NCBI GenBank assembly: GCA_036504975.1
Contig: DASXUF010000194.1
Coordinates: 1 to 59,260, forward strand
DNA from: Candidatus Binatia bacterium
GTDB taxonomy: Bacteria > Desulfobacterota > Binatia > UBA9968
Length of the DNA: 59,260 nt
Direction of reading: 5' to 3'
Below, one piece after another: positions 1 to 8,158 of the stretch (positions within the stretch are counted from its first letter, which is position 1; every line of letters begins with the position of its first letter). Made by a program: the position numbers and the translations under genes. The notes beneath the pieces are model-generated. The model saw only the letters and a list, made by a program, of their open reading frames with translations. It searched no databases and was not told where the DNA came from.

Positions 1-984
<984 letters not shown>

Positions 985-993
985 ACGAAGAGC

Positions 994-1410
994 ATGGCCG
1001 ATAAAATCAGACTCCGATTGGTGACCCCAAGCCGTTTGCTCCTCGACGAGGAAGTTGACGAGGCCACCGCGCCCGGCGTGTTGGGAGAGTTCGGCGTCCT
1101 GCCCAATCATATTGCTTTTCTGACGCTGCTGGCTCCGGGGGAGATGAGCTACAAGCAAGGCGCCCGGCGGACGCGCCTCGCCATAGGCGGCGGTTATGCG
1201 GAAGTTTTGCACAACGTCATGACGGTGCTGGCCGATGCCGCCGAGTTTGCCGATGAGATCGACGTCGAACGCGCGCAGAGAGCGAAAGAGCAGGCCGAGC
1301 GAAAAGTAGCCGCGCTGAATCCCGAAGATCGCGATTTCGCCGTTGCCGACGCCGCGCTCAAGCGCGCTCTGGTGCGGCTCCAGGTGGCAAGTCGAGAGGC
1401 GAGAAGGTAG
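994..1410 (+). CDS. atpC: F1F0 ATP synthase subunit epsilon
   Basis: Central-stalk subunit that couples and restrains rotation of the F1 motor. At 138 residues it has family length. The N-terminal beta-sandwich is recognisable (IRLRLVTPSRLLLDEEV, then GVLGEFGVLPNHIAFLTLL), and residues 85-138 form the charged, Ala-rich two-helix C-terminal domain that can inhibit ATP hydrolysis. ATG 994 is used; the ribosome site is only a purine run (GAAGAG), which fits translational coupling to atpD. It is the last atp gene; the next gene, a cupin, starts 23 bases later on the same strand and could be read through. Confidence 0.97.
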   Translation: MADKIRLRLVTPSRLLLDEEVDEATAPGVLGEFGVLPNHIAFLTLLAPGEMSYKQGARRTRLAIGGGYAEVLHNVMTVLADAAEFADEIDVERAQRAKEQAERKVAALNPEDRDFAVADAALKRALVRLQVASREARR

Positions 1411-1433
1411 AATCGGGAGAAGAGGACTATTTT

Positions 1434-2564
1434 ATGGCAAAACCCGCGTTCAAGCCTCAGCGCCAGATGTGGAGCAAGGTCTTCACCTACGACTACTGGA
1501 TGGAGTCGGTCGGCATTCCCATTCACAAAGGGTTTTATGTCCAGGACTTAAGAACCATCGAACTTGGCTGGTGGGAAGAGCGCAAGTGCCAGAGCGCGTT
1601 CATCCAACTGGTCGGCCAGGAGGGCGTCACCTCGGCGCGGGTGACGGAGGTCCCGCCGGGCGAAACTCTGCCGCCGCTCAAGTTCGCGCTCGACGAAGTC
1701 GTTTACGTGGTCTCGGGCCGGGGGCTGACCAATATCTGGTACGATACCAGCGCAAAAAAAGGTTTCGAATGGCAGCAGCACAGCATGTTTCTGATTCCCC
1801 ACGGCTGCCACCACCAGCTCAGCAACATGCAGGGCGACAAGCCGGTCCGGCTGCTCCACTACAGTTACCTCCCGCTCGCGCTTTCGGCGGTGCCCGATCC
1901 AGAATTTTTCATCAACAACCCGTACCAGAGCCCGGACGATCTGGCGGAGCACGAGGGCTATTACTCCGAGGCCAAGGCGGTGCATCTGCCCGCGGACGCG
2001 GATCCCAAGGGGCGGACCGTTTACTGGTACGGCAACTTTTTTCCCGACATGAAGGCCTGGGAGAAGCTCGACGCCAACGAGCGCCGCGGCGCCGGCGGCA
2101 AGAGCGTCTATATCTTGTTTCCCAACTGCGAGGTCTTCGCACACATGTCGGTCTTCGCGTCGCGCACGTATAAAAAAGCGCACCGGCACGGCCCGGGGCG
2201 GGTGATCGTCATTCCCGCCGGCGAGGGTTATTCGATCATGTGGGAAGAAGGCAAGGAAAAAGTCGTCGTGCCCTGGCGCGAGTGCAGCATGTTCGTCCCG
2301 CCCAACAAATGGTTCCACCAGCACTTCAACGCCGGCGCGACCCCCGCGCGCTATTTGGCGCTCCATTCGCCGATGCAGTTTTATGGCCACGCTGAGAAGC
2401 TCGAGGACCGGGCCAAAGATCAGATCGAATACCCGGATGAGGATCCGTTCGTGCGCAAGAAATTCGAGGAAGAGCTGGCCAAGAGAGGCCTCACGTCGCT
2501 CATGCCCGCCGAGGCCTACAAGAACAGGGACTTCGAATGGTCCAAGGCCATGGGCAAGGAATAA
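1434..2564 (+). CDS. double-cupin protein, paralog A
   Basis: A 376-residue protein with two cupin beta-barrels. The first spans about residues 80-133 (an acidic DEVVYVVSGRG strand, then HSMFLIPHGCHH). The second spans about 247-302, with an HRHGPGR metal-type motif (His250, His252) and a second His pair in KWFHQHFN (His295, His297). These histidines could hold one metal ion. The bicupin layout resembles dioxygenases of the gentisate or quercetin type and sugar isomerases, but I recognise no specific family and assign no substrate. There is no signal peptide, so it is cytoplasmic. It starts 23 bases after atpC behind a purine-rich GGAGAAGAGG. A close paralog lies at 4339-5472 beyond a EutA-like gene. 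The fold is well supported, the function unknown. Confidence 0.85.
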   Translation: MAKPAFKPQRQMWSKVFTYDYWMESVGIPIHKGFYVQDLRTIELGWWEERKCQSAFIQLVGQEGVTSARVTEVPPGETLPPLKFALDEVVYVVSGRGLTNIWYDTSAKKGFEWQQHSMFLIPHGCHHQLSNMQGDKPVRLLHYSYLPLALSAVPDPEFFINNPYQSPDDLAEHEGYYSEAKAVHLPADADPKGRTVYWYGNFFPDMKAWEKLDANERRGAGGKSVYILFPNCEVFAHMSVFASRTYKKAHRHGPGRVIVIPAGEGYSIMWEEGKEKVVVPWRECSMFVPPNKWFHQHFNAGATPARYLALHSPMQFYGHAEKLEDRAKDQIEYPDEDPFVRKKFEEELAKRGLTSLMPAEAYKNRDFEWSKAMGKE

Positions 2565-2809
2565 CAGGCCGGCCAAACCAGGAGCCTCTCTCCAGTCCGA
2601 TGCGATACAACAGCGCTACGCTCGCCGACGCAATTACGGCTTCTTTGAGGTATGCTTGGTGCTCTTCGTCCTACAACACATCGGTCCTTCGAGAGACTCC
2701 CTGCCCGGCCGGTGCGACGGTCACACTCGACCCGCCTCGCCGGACTTTTTTAACCGCCTGAACAGAGTTAACGTTTGAAGCTGTAAATCTTCTCGCGTAA
2801 GGTAATTTC
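2565..2809. other. intergenic gap between cupin A and the EutA-like gene
   Basis: 245 bases with no convincing ORF; the frames open here are short and GC-driven. The last 50 bases are more AT-rich (around GTTAACGTTTGAAGC) and may hold the promoter of the EutA-like gene, but I cannot pick a clear -35/-10 pair. The ribosome site before ATG 2810 is weak (TAAGG). Confidence 0.4.
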
Positions 2810-4318
2810 ATGCACGACCTCGACGAAGACCACGAACATTTCGAAGTTCCGCCGGACGCCATCATCGAAGACATCGAAGGGCTGGAGATGTTCACGCTCA
2901 AGAGCGTGGGCATCGATGTCGGCTCTTCGACTTCCCACCTGGTTTTTTCCCAATTGACCTTGCGCCGCGAAGGCGCGTCGCTCTCGGGGAAATTCAGAGT
3001 CACGGAGAGAAAAGTTTTGTTTCGCTCCGACATCATGCTGACGCCTTATCTCTCGGGCACGGTGATCGACATCGAGAAGATCAAGCGCTTCATCGAGGAG
3101 GCCTACAGGCAGGCCAAGCTCAGTCCGGAAGAGATCGACACCGGCGCGGTCATCATCACCGGCGAGGCGCTGAAAAAAGAGAACGCCCAGCCGATCGTGG
3201 AGTACTTCGCCAAGTATTCGGGGAAATTCATCTGCGCGGCGGCGGGGCATAATCACGAGGCGCTGCTCGCCGCCTACGGCTGCGGCGCGGTCGAGCTGTC
3301 GAAGGCCGAGCACAAGACGGTGCTCAACGTGGACATGGGCGGCGGCACGACGAAATTCTCCCTGGTCGAGAACGGCGCGGTGACGCAGACCGCGTCGGTC
3401 AACGTCGGCGCGCGTCTGATCGCATTCGACGACAACGATGTCGTGACGCGCATCGAAGACGCGGGAAAAATTCTCATGGGCCAGCTCGGCCATACGGTCG
3501 AGCTGGGAAAGAAAATAAGCAAGAAACAAAAAGAGGAGTTCGCCGCGTTGATGGCGAAGGTTCTCTTCGAGCTGATCGAGCGCGAGCCGTCTTCGCTGCT
3601 CGCCAAGCGGCTCATGGTGACGCCGCCGTTTACCCATTACCGCGGCTTCGATCAGATCGACACGATCGTCTTCTCCGGCGGCGTGTCCGAGCACGTGTAC
3701 GACCGCGACCGGAACTCTTACGGCGACGTCGGCCCGCTCTTGGGGAAATGCGTGCGCGACTATCTCAAGAAAATTCCCAGGAAGGACGTTCTGCGGGAGC
3801 CGATCGAAGGCATCCGCGCGACGGTGATCGGCGCCGGAGAGTACACGGTCCAGGCCAGCGGTAACACGAGCTACATCTCGGACCCTGCGGTCTTGCCGGT
3901 TTTCGCCTTGAAGGTGGTGCGGGCGGCGTTAAAAAAAGGCCGGCCCGTGCTCGAGGCTTTGCGGCAGTCGCTCGCCAAATTCGATCTCACCTCCTGGCGT
4001 TCCGGACTCGCGCTGTCCTTGTCTCTGGAAGGAGATTTGGACTACAAGTCCATACGAGGGATCGCCGAAGGCATTGCCGCAATCTGCAAAAGCAAGGACG
4101 GCCAGAACCCGCTTTATCTCGCGCTCGATCTCGACGTGGCCAAGTCGCTCGGCGCCATTTTAAAAGAAGAGCTTAAGCTCGATCGGGAGATCATCGCGAT
4201 CGACGGCATCGAGGTGGGAGATCTGGATTATATCGATATCGGCGAGCCGATGGGAATCACCGAAGTCATTCCCGTCACCGTCAAGTCGCTCATGTTCCCC
4301 GGAACCAAGCTGAATTAA
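2810..4318 (+). CDS. eutA: EutA-type ethanolamine ammonia-lyase reactivase (orphan)
   Basis: A 502-residue member of the ASKHA fold resembling EutA, the chaperone that expels damaged B12 cofactor from ethanolamine ammonia-lyase using ATP. Visible landmarks: the phosphate-1 loop GIDVGSSTS (about residues 34-42), VIITGEALKKENA, the phosphate-2 loop NVDMGGGTTKF (about 173-183), the adenosine loop VFSGGVSEH, RATVIGAGEYT, and the C-terminal DYIDIGEP with PVTVKSLMFP shared with enterobacterial EutA. An acidic, His-bearing extension of about 30 residues precedes the first loop; Met27 is an alternative start. No eutB, eutC or microcompartment gene is in the window; both neighbours are paralogous cupins. 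It may serve a distant lyase or another B12 enzyme. Family call strong, role uncertain. Confidence 0.88.
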   Translation: MHDLDEDHEHFEVPPDAIIEDIEGLEMFTLKSVGIDVGSSTSHLVFSQLTLRREGASLSGKFRVTERKVLFRSDIMLTPYLSGTVIDIEKIKRFIEEAYRQAKLSPEEIDTGAVIITGEALKKENAQPIVEYFAKYSGKFICAAAGHNHEALLAAYGCGAVELSKAEHKTVLNVDMGGGTTKFSLVENGAVTQTASVNVGARLIAFDDNDVVTRIEDAGKILMGQLGHTVELGKKISKKQKEEFAALMAKVLFELIEREPSSLLAKRLMVTPPFTHYRGFDQIDTIVFSGGVSEHVYDRDRNSYGDVGPLLGKCVRDYLKKIPRKDVLREPIEGIRATVIGAGEYTVQASGNTSYISDPAVLPVFALKVVRAALKKGRPVLEALRQSLAKFDLTSWRSGLALSLSLEGDLDYKSIRGIAEGIAAICKSKDGQNPLYLALDLDVAKSLGAILKEELKLDREIIAIDGIEVGDLDYIDIGEPMGITEVIPVTVKSLMFPGTKLN

Positions 4319-4338
4319 GACCCTTTAAGGAGACCGAC

Positions 4339-5472
4339 ATGGCCAAGGCCCCGTTCAAGCCGCAACGCCAGATGTGGAGCAAAAAATTCACTTACGATTT
4401 CTGGATGGAATCGACCGGCGTCCCGATCATCACGGGATTTTTTATCGACGATCTTAGAACCGCCAAGCTCGGCTGGTGGGCGGAGCGCCGGTTGCAGACG
4501 GCTTTCATCCAGTTGATGGGCCAGGAGGGCGTCAGCTCGACGCGCCTCAGCGAGATTCCGCCGGGCGAAACGAGCAAGCCGCTCAAGTTTTCTCTCGACG
4601 AAGTCGTCTACGTCATCGCGGGGCGGGGTCTCACGACCGTCTGGTACGACGGCAGCAGCGCCAAGAAGAGCTTCGAGTGGCAGCAGCACAGCATGTTTTT
4701 GATTCCCCACGGCGCGCACCATACCTTCAGCAACATGCAGGGCGACAAGCCGGTCCGGCTCCTGCACTACAGCTATCTTCCCTTAGCTTTGTCCGCCGTT
4801 CCCGATCCCGACTACTTCTTCAACAACCCGCGCGCGTCGGGCGACGAGCTGGCGGAGCAGGAGGAGTATTACTCCGAGGCCAAACTGGTTCAGGCGGCCG
4901 AGGTGGACGAGGCTTTAGGGCTCCGCGTTTTCTGGTACGGCAATTTTTTTCCGGACATGAAGGCCTGGACCAAGCTCGACGCCAACGAGCGCAGAGGCGC
5001 CGGAGGTAAGAGCGTCTACATCCAGTTTCCCAACTCCGAAGTTTCGGCGCACATGTCGGTCTTCGCGCCGCTGACCTATAAAAAAGCCCATCGCCACGGA
5101 CCCGGCCGCGCGATCGTGATTCCCGCGGGTGAAGGCTACTCGATCATGTGGGAGGAAGGCAAAGAGAAGATCGTCTGCCCGTGGCACGAGTGCAGCATGC
5201 TGGTGCCGCCCAACAAGTGGTTCCACCAGCATTTCAACGCCGGCGGAGGGCCGGCGCGCTATCTCGCGCTCCATCCACCGATGCAGTTCCACGGCCACGC
5301 GGAAAAGATCGAAGACCGCGCCAAGGACCAGATCGAATATACGGATGAAGATCCGTTCATCCGGAAGAAGTTCGAAGAAGAGCTGGCCAAGCGCGGCGTT
5401 AAGTCGATCATGCCGGACGAGGCCTATACCAACCGCGACTACGAATGGTCGAAGAGCATGGGTAAGCAATAA
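4339..5472 (+). CDS. double-cupin protein, paralog B
   Basis: A 377-residue paralog of the cupin at 1434-2564, alignable over its whole length with one extra residue near position 105. It keeps the first barrel (DEVVYVIAGRG, then SMFLIPHGAHH), the second-barrel HRHGPGR and KWFHQHFN histidines, and the same C-terminal EDRAKDQIEY segment. It differs mainly in the loop after residue 160. Translation starts at ATG 4339 behind a good AAGGAG site, 20 bases after the EutA-like gene, so the two are probably co-transcribed. Keeping two similar copies suggests a heteromer or two related substrates, which is an inference. Function unknown; a metal-dependent dioxygenase or isomerase is possible. Confidence 0.85.
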   Translation: MAKAPFKPQRQMWSKKFTYDFWMESTGVPIITGFFIDDLRTAKLGWWAERRLQTAFIQLMGQEGVSSTRLSEIPPGETSKPLKFSLDEVVYVIAGRGLTTVWYDGSSAKKSFEWQQHSMFLIPHGAHHTFSNMQGDKPVRLLHYSYLPLALSAVPDPDYFFNNPRASGDELAEQEEYYSEAKLVQAAEVDEALGLRVFWYGNFFPDMKAWTKLDANERRGAGGKSVYIQFPNSEVSAHMSVFAPLTYKKAHRHGPGRAIVIPAGEGYSIMWEEGKEKIVCPWHECSMLVPPNKWFHQHFNAGGGPARYLALHPPMQFHGHAEKIEDRAKDQIEYTDEDPFIRKKFEEELAKRGVKSIMPDEAYTNRDYEWSKSMGKQ

Positions 5473-5492
5473 GTCGAATCTGCTCTGCTTGA

Positions 5493-6404
5493 TTATCTTT
5501 GATTCAAAAACGGCAGGACTTTTTCTCCCAGCAGATCGAGTTGCTGAACCTCCGGGACGACGGCGCCCAGGATAAGAGTTTCTATGCCCTGGGAAAAAGC
5601 CGCGCGGATTTTCGCGGCGCATTCTTGAGGCGATCCGACGACGAAGGTCTTTTCGATGTCGAGTCTGACTTTACCGTAATAGCGGTTGAGATAGGCGGCG
5701 CAAGCTTCGACCGCTTTGGTTTTGTCGTCGTCGATGGCCATAAAGGTGAGACCCGCCTTGGCGATCCGGCTCGGGTCGCGCCCGGCGGCTAGAGCAAAGC
5801 CCGCGATCTTTTCCCACAGCGCGGAAAACTCCGGGACCGCCGAGCTGCCGCAGATATAGCCGTCCGCCAGGCGGGCGGCGCGCTTGAGCGCAGACTCGGC
5901 GTTTCCGCCCATCCAGATAGGTGGGTGCGGCGCCTGGATCGGACGCGGGCCGATGGTGAGATTCTCAACCTGGTAGAATTTTCCTCTGTGAGTCACGCCC
6001 TCCTCCGTCCAGAGCCTTGCCATCAATCCCACAAGCTCTTCCGCGCGGCTGCCTCTGTGCTCGAAGGGAATGCCGACAGAGGCGAAGTCGTTTTCTCGGC
6101 TGCCGAACCCAATCCCCAAGGTCACCCTCCCCGAGGAGAGAAAATCCAGAGTCGCCACGGTTTTTGCCAGCAAAGCGGGATGTCGGAGGGCCGCCAGCAG
6201 CACGGAGGTGCCGAGTCTGATCTTCGAGGTTACCGCCGCCGCTGCGGCAAGGACCGTGAGCGGTTCGAGGTTGTCATAAACGATCCTATCAAGCACCCAG
6301 AGAGAATGAAGTCCCATTTCCTCGCACTTCTTGGCGGCCACGGTCACATAGAGCGGAGTGATCAGCGGCGACGGATTGACCAGGCAGACGCCGATATTGG
6401 CCAT
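5493..6404 (-). CDS. LLM-class flavin-dependent oxidoreductase
   Basis: A 303-residue luciferase-like monooxygenase of TIM-barrel fold that would use FMN or F420. Typical landmarks are the N-terminal strand IGVCLVNPSP, the CEEMGLHSLWVLDR helix, SKIRLGTSVLLAALRHP, SGRVTLGIGFGSRENDF, the FYQVENLTIGPRP(I)Q segment and HPPIWMGGNAE. The start ATG has a strong AAAGGAG site 6 bases upstream. The gene is convergent with cupin B (20 bases between stops) and divergent from the Lys/Glu repeat gene. The substrate cannot be read; relatives act on sulfonates, nitrilotriacetate, alkanes or coenzyme F420-linked substrates. Confidence 0.9.
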   Translation of the reverse strand: MANIGVCLVNPSPLITPLYVTVAAKKCEEMGLHSLWVLDRIVYDNLEPLTVLAAAAAVTSKIRLGTSVLLAALRHPALLAKTVATLDFLSSGRVTLGIGFGSRENDFASVGIPFEHRGSRAEELVGLMARLWTEEGVTHRGKFYQVENLTIGPRPIQAPHPPIWMGGNAESALKRAARLADGYICGSSAVPEFSALWEKIAGFALAAGRDPSRIAKAGLTFMAIDDDKTKAVEACAAYLNRYYGKVRLDIEKTFVVGSPQECAAKIRAAFSQGIETLILGAVVPEVQQLDLLGEKVLPFLNQR

Positions 6405-6485
6405 GGTTTCGCTCCTTTGCCGTCATCCAATCACAGTCGGGGATGCTAATGCAAAACCACTCGGCAATCCATGTGCTTTTTTTCC

Positions 6486-6514
6486 TTGACAAGCAAGAGG
6501 GCTTTTACTAAAAC
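6486..6514 (+). promoter_or_regulatory. candidate sigma-70 promoter of the Lys/Glu repeat gene
   Basis: A perfect -35 hexamer TTGACA (6486-6491), a 17-base spacer and a -10-like TAAAAC (6509-6514, 4 of 6). A start near 6521 would give a leader of about 100 bases that contains an inverted repeat and two direct repeats. Confidence 0.5.
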
Positions 6515-6538
6515 TTGCATCAATCAAAATGCCCCTTC

Positions 6539-6564
6539 TTGGCCAATTAATCCCCGATTGGCAA
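6539..6564. repeat. inverted repeat in the leader of the Lys/Glu repeat gene
   Basis: GCCAAT at 6542-6547 is matched by ATTGGC at 6557-6562 across a 9-base loop, and flanking TTG/AA bases extend the match with one bulge. It is a possible operator or leader hairpin just ahead of the direct repeats. Confidence 0.4.
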
Positions 6565-6602
6565 CTACGAGAGTGGGGGCAAATCTACGACGGTAGGGGC
6601 GA
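6565..6602 (+). repeat. 20-bp-spaced direct repeats ahead of the Lys/Glu repeat gene
   Basis: Two 18-base copies, CTACGAGAGTGGGGGCAA (6565-6582) and CTACGACGGTAGGGGCGA (6585-6602), match at 14 of 18 positions and lie 20 bases apart, about two helical turns. The second copy ends 18 bases before the ATG and abuts the AAAGGAGGG ribosome site. They may bind a regulator on DNA or RNA. Confidence 0.45.
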
Positions 6603-6620
6603 AGGGAAAGGAGGGTTGTT

Positions 6621-6845
6621 ATGAAAAGCCGTGGATTTCTCTGGCTCGTCGCGGTCCTGATCGGATCGTCTCTGGCCTTCTCTCCGATGATCTCTTCTCC
6701 GGTGATGGCCCAAGAGAAGAAAGAAGAGAAGAAGGAGGAGAAGAAGGAGGAGAAGAAGAAGGAAGAGAAAAAGAAGGAAGAGAAAAAGAAGGCCGAGAAG
6801 AAGGGTGAAGAGAAGAAAGAAGAGAAGAAGGAAGAGAAAAAGTAA
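6621..6845 (+). CDS. small secreted Lys/Glu repeat protein
   Basis: A 74-residue protein. Residues 1-30 are a clear Sec signal peptide (basic start, hydrophobic core LWLVAVLIGSSLAF, likely cleavage after VMA). The mature part of about 43 residues is almost only Lys and Glu in EKKEEKK-type repeats, broken by one Ala and one Gly. Such a sequence would be a highly charged single helix or disordered chain in the periplasm. Similar low-complexity exported proteins occur widely, but I know of no defined function. ATG 6621 has a strong AAAGGAGGG site. The gene stands alone, with its own promoter candidate and a strong terminator at 6886-6921, so it is probably a real, well expressed single-gene unit. 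Confidence 0.8.
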   Translation: MKSRGFLWLVAVLIGSSLAFSPMISSPVMAQEKKEEKKEEKKEEKKKEEKKKEEKKKAEKKGEEKKEEKKEEKK

Positions 6846-6885
6846 CCTTTCTCTAAGGCCTTACCGAGATCAGCATCGGCCTATA

Positions 6886-6921
6886 AAGCCGGGCAGGATT
6901 ACATCTTGCCCGGCTTTTTTT
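6886..6921 (+). terminator. rho-independent terminator
   Basis: A perfect 10-bp stem AAGCCGGGCA (6886-6895) / TGCCCGGCTT (6907-6916), an 11-base loop, and a T run ending at 6921. It lies 41 bases after the Lys/Glu gene stop and closes that unit. Confidence 0.93.
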
Positions 6922-7008
6922 GCGCCTCCGGTTTGTCGCGCTGCGTTTCAGAGCCCGCGCAGCACGGCTCGTTTTTACCCCTGATTGTTGCTACTATGAA
7001 CCTCGTCC

Positions 7009-7746
7009 ATGAGTTCACAGCAACGCCAGCTTCTCGTTCGCGGAGCTATCTTCGCCCTGCTCGTCGTTCTGATTTTCGTTTTGAGCAAATACGGCCCGCA
7101 ACCGTTTACCGCCCTGAGCCCGCTATGGGAGGAACTGGAGGATCTCCAGGCATCCCAGGAACGCAAAGAACAAATCACGATGTTTCTCGCTTCTTTCGGA
7201 CCTTATTCCTCCGCCGTCTTCGTGCTGCTGCAGGCGCTCCAGGTCGTGATCTCGCCCATTCCCGGCGAGTTGACGGGCGTGGCTGGCGGCTATGTTTACG
7301 GCCAGGGCTACGGTTTTATCCTTTCGACGCTTGGATTGACTCTCGGCTCGTGGGTGGCTTTCGAGCTCTCAAGCATCCTCGGCCGGCCCTTTGTGGAAAA
7401 ACTCTTCAAGAAAGATTTGCTCCATAAATTCGATTTTCTCACCACCAACACGGGCGCGACGATCTCTTTCCTGCTTTTTCTGATCCCCGGATTTCCCAAA
7501 GACCTTCTGTGCTACATTCTCGGTCTGAGCCGCATGGGGCTCAGAACTTTTCTTATCGTTTCGGCCGTCGGCCGCATCCCGGGAACTTATTTACTCACCA
7601 TGCAAGGCGCCAGCGTCCGTAACGAAGACTACTGGACGACGGTCATTTTAGCCGTCATCTCCGCCGCCCTGCTGTTTGCCGCCTATATTTACCGCGCCCG
7701 TCTGTTTCATTGGATCAAAAATAGACATGGTCAGGTTGAGGGATAA
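7009..7746 (+). CDS. VTT-domain (TVP38/TMEM64, DedA-like) membrane protein
   Basis: A 245-residue integral membrane protein. The VTT (SNARE-associated) core is marked by SPIPGELTGVAGGYVYG in a re-entrant region near residue 85 and by IPGFPKDLLCYILGLSRMG near 160. Hydrophobic segments sit at about 9-26, 64-82, 95-118, 147-172, 178-200 and 208-226. Relatives include DedA, YdjX and eukaryotic TMEM41B, which move or scramble lipids; bacterial members affect polyprenyl-phosphate recycling and envelope integrity. No Shine-Dalgarno precedes ATG 7009. The stop overlaps the next start as TAATG, so the small exported protein at 7746 is translationally coupled and perhaps functionally linked. Confidence 0.88.
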   Translation: MSSQQRQLLVRGAIFALLVVLIFVLSKYGPQPFTALSPLWEELEDLQASQERKEQITMFLASFGPYSSAVFVLLQALQVVISPIPGELTGVAGGYVYGQGYGFILSTLGLTLGSWVAFELSSILGRPFVEKLFKKDLLHKFDFLTTNTGATISFLLFLIPGFPKDLLCYILGLSRMGLRTFLIVSAVGRIPGTYLLTMQGASVRNEDYWTTVILAVISAALLFAAYIYRARLFHWIKNRHGQVEG

Positions 7747-8105
7747 TGGCCGGATCGATAGACATGCTTTTATTGATTTTGCCACTCCTGGCGGTTCCCG
7801 GCGCGAGCGCGCTCTCTGCTGAGCCGAAGCAGATCGAGCTGGCGCAAATGACCCCGCTCACTTTCAACGCCTGGCGCCCTTATAAAAATCCCGACCAGCT
7901 CGTTCAAGTCGGAATGAACAAGGGTCAGGTGCTGGCGATCGCCGGCAAGCCCGACTATGAAGAGTCCTACTATCAGGGACCGCGCGGCCAGTGGTCGCGG
8001 GTATCCGATTGGTATTACATAAAAACCGGCCTGAACAAGGAGACCGCGTTGTTGAAGTTTGTCGGCGATACATTGGTCAACATTTCCGTCACACCCGTCC
8101 AGTGA
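7746..8105 (+). CDS. small exported protein, BamE/SmpA-like
   Basis: A 119-residue protein with an N-terminal hydrophobic segment (MLLLILPLLAVPGASAL) that reads as a signal peptide ending near residue 24. The mature part contains VGMNKGQVLAIAGKPDYEES, the pattern of SmpA/OmlA (BamE-like) domains in which a helix is followed by the GKPD turn, and then a beta-rich tail. There is no lipobox Cys. BamE proteins support outer-membrane beta-barrel assembly, but many small periplasmic proteins share the fold, so this is only a family-level suggestion. Its ATG overlaps the VTT gene stop. Confidence 0.6.
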   Translation: MAGSIDMLLLILPLLAVPGASALSAEPKQIELAQMTPLTFNAWRPYKNPDQLVQVGMNKGQVLAIAGKPDYEESYYQGPRGQWSRVSDWYYIKTGLNKETALLKFVGDTLVNISVTPVQ

Positions 8106-8122
8106 TCTCATGGAGCCACCAT

Positions 8123-8151
8123 TTGCCGCTATTCCGAGCTTCGTGTATATT
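8123..8151 (+). promoter_or_regulatory. candidate promoter giving a leaderless transcript
   Basis: TTGCCG (8123-8128), a 17-base spacer, then TATATT (8146-8151). The -10 ends 7 bases before ATG 8159, so transcription would start at or next to the start codon, and no Shine-Dalgarno is present. Confidence 0.5.
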
Positions 8152-8158
8152 GTTTCAT

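Noticed and set aside
6462-6477. Weak -24/-12-like CGGCAATCCATGTGCT before the Lys/Glu gene
   Set aside because: Only the GG-N10-GC core fits; it matches the consensus far worse than 47675 or 55129, and a sigma-70 promoter with perfect -35 is next to it.
6708-6843. GAAGAAGGAG repeats as a possible CRISPR or DNA repeat array
   Set aside because: They are codon repeats for Lys/Glu inside a signal-peptide protein, with no spacers.
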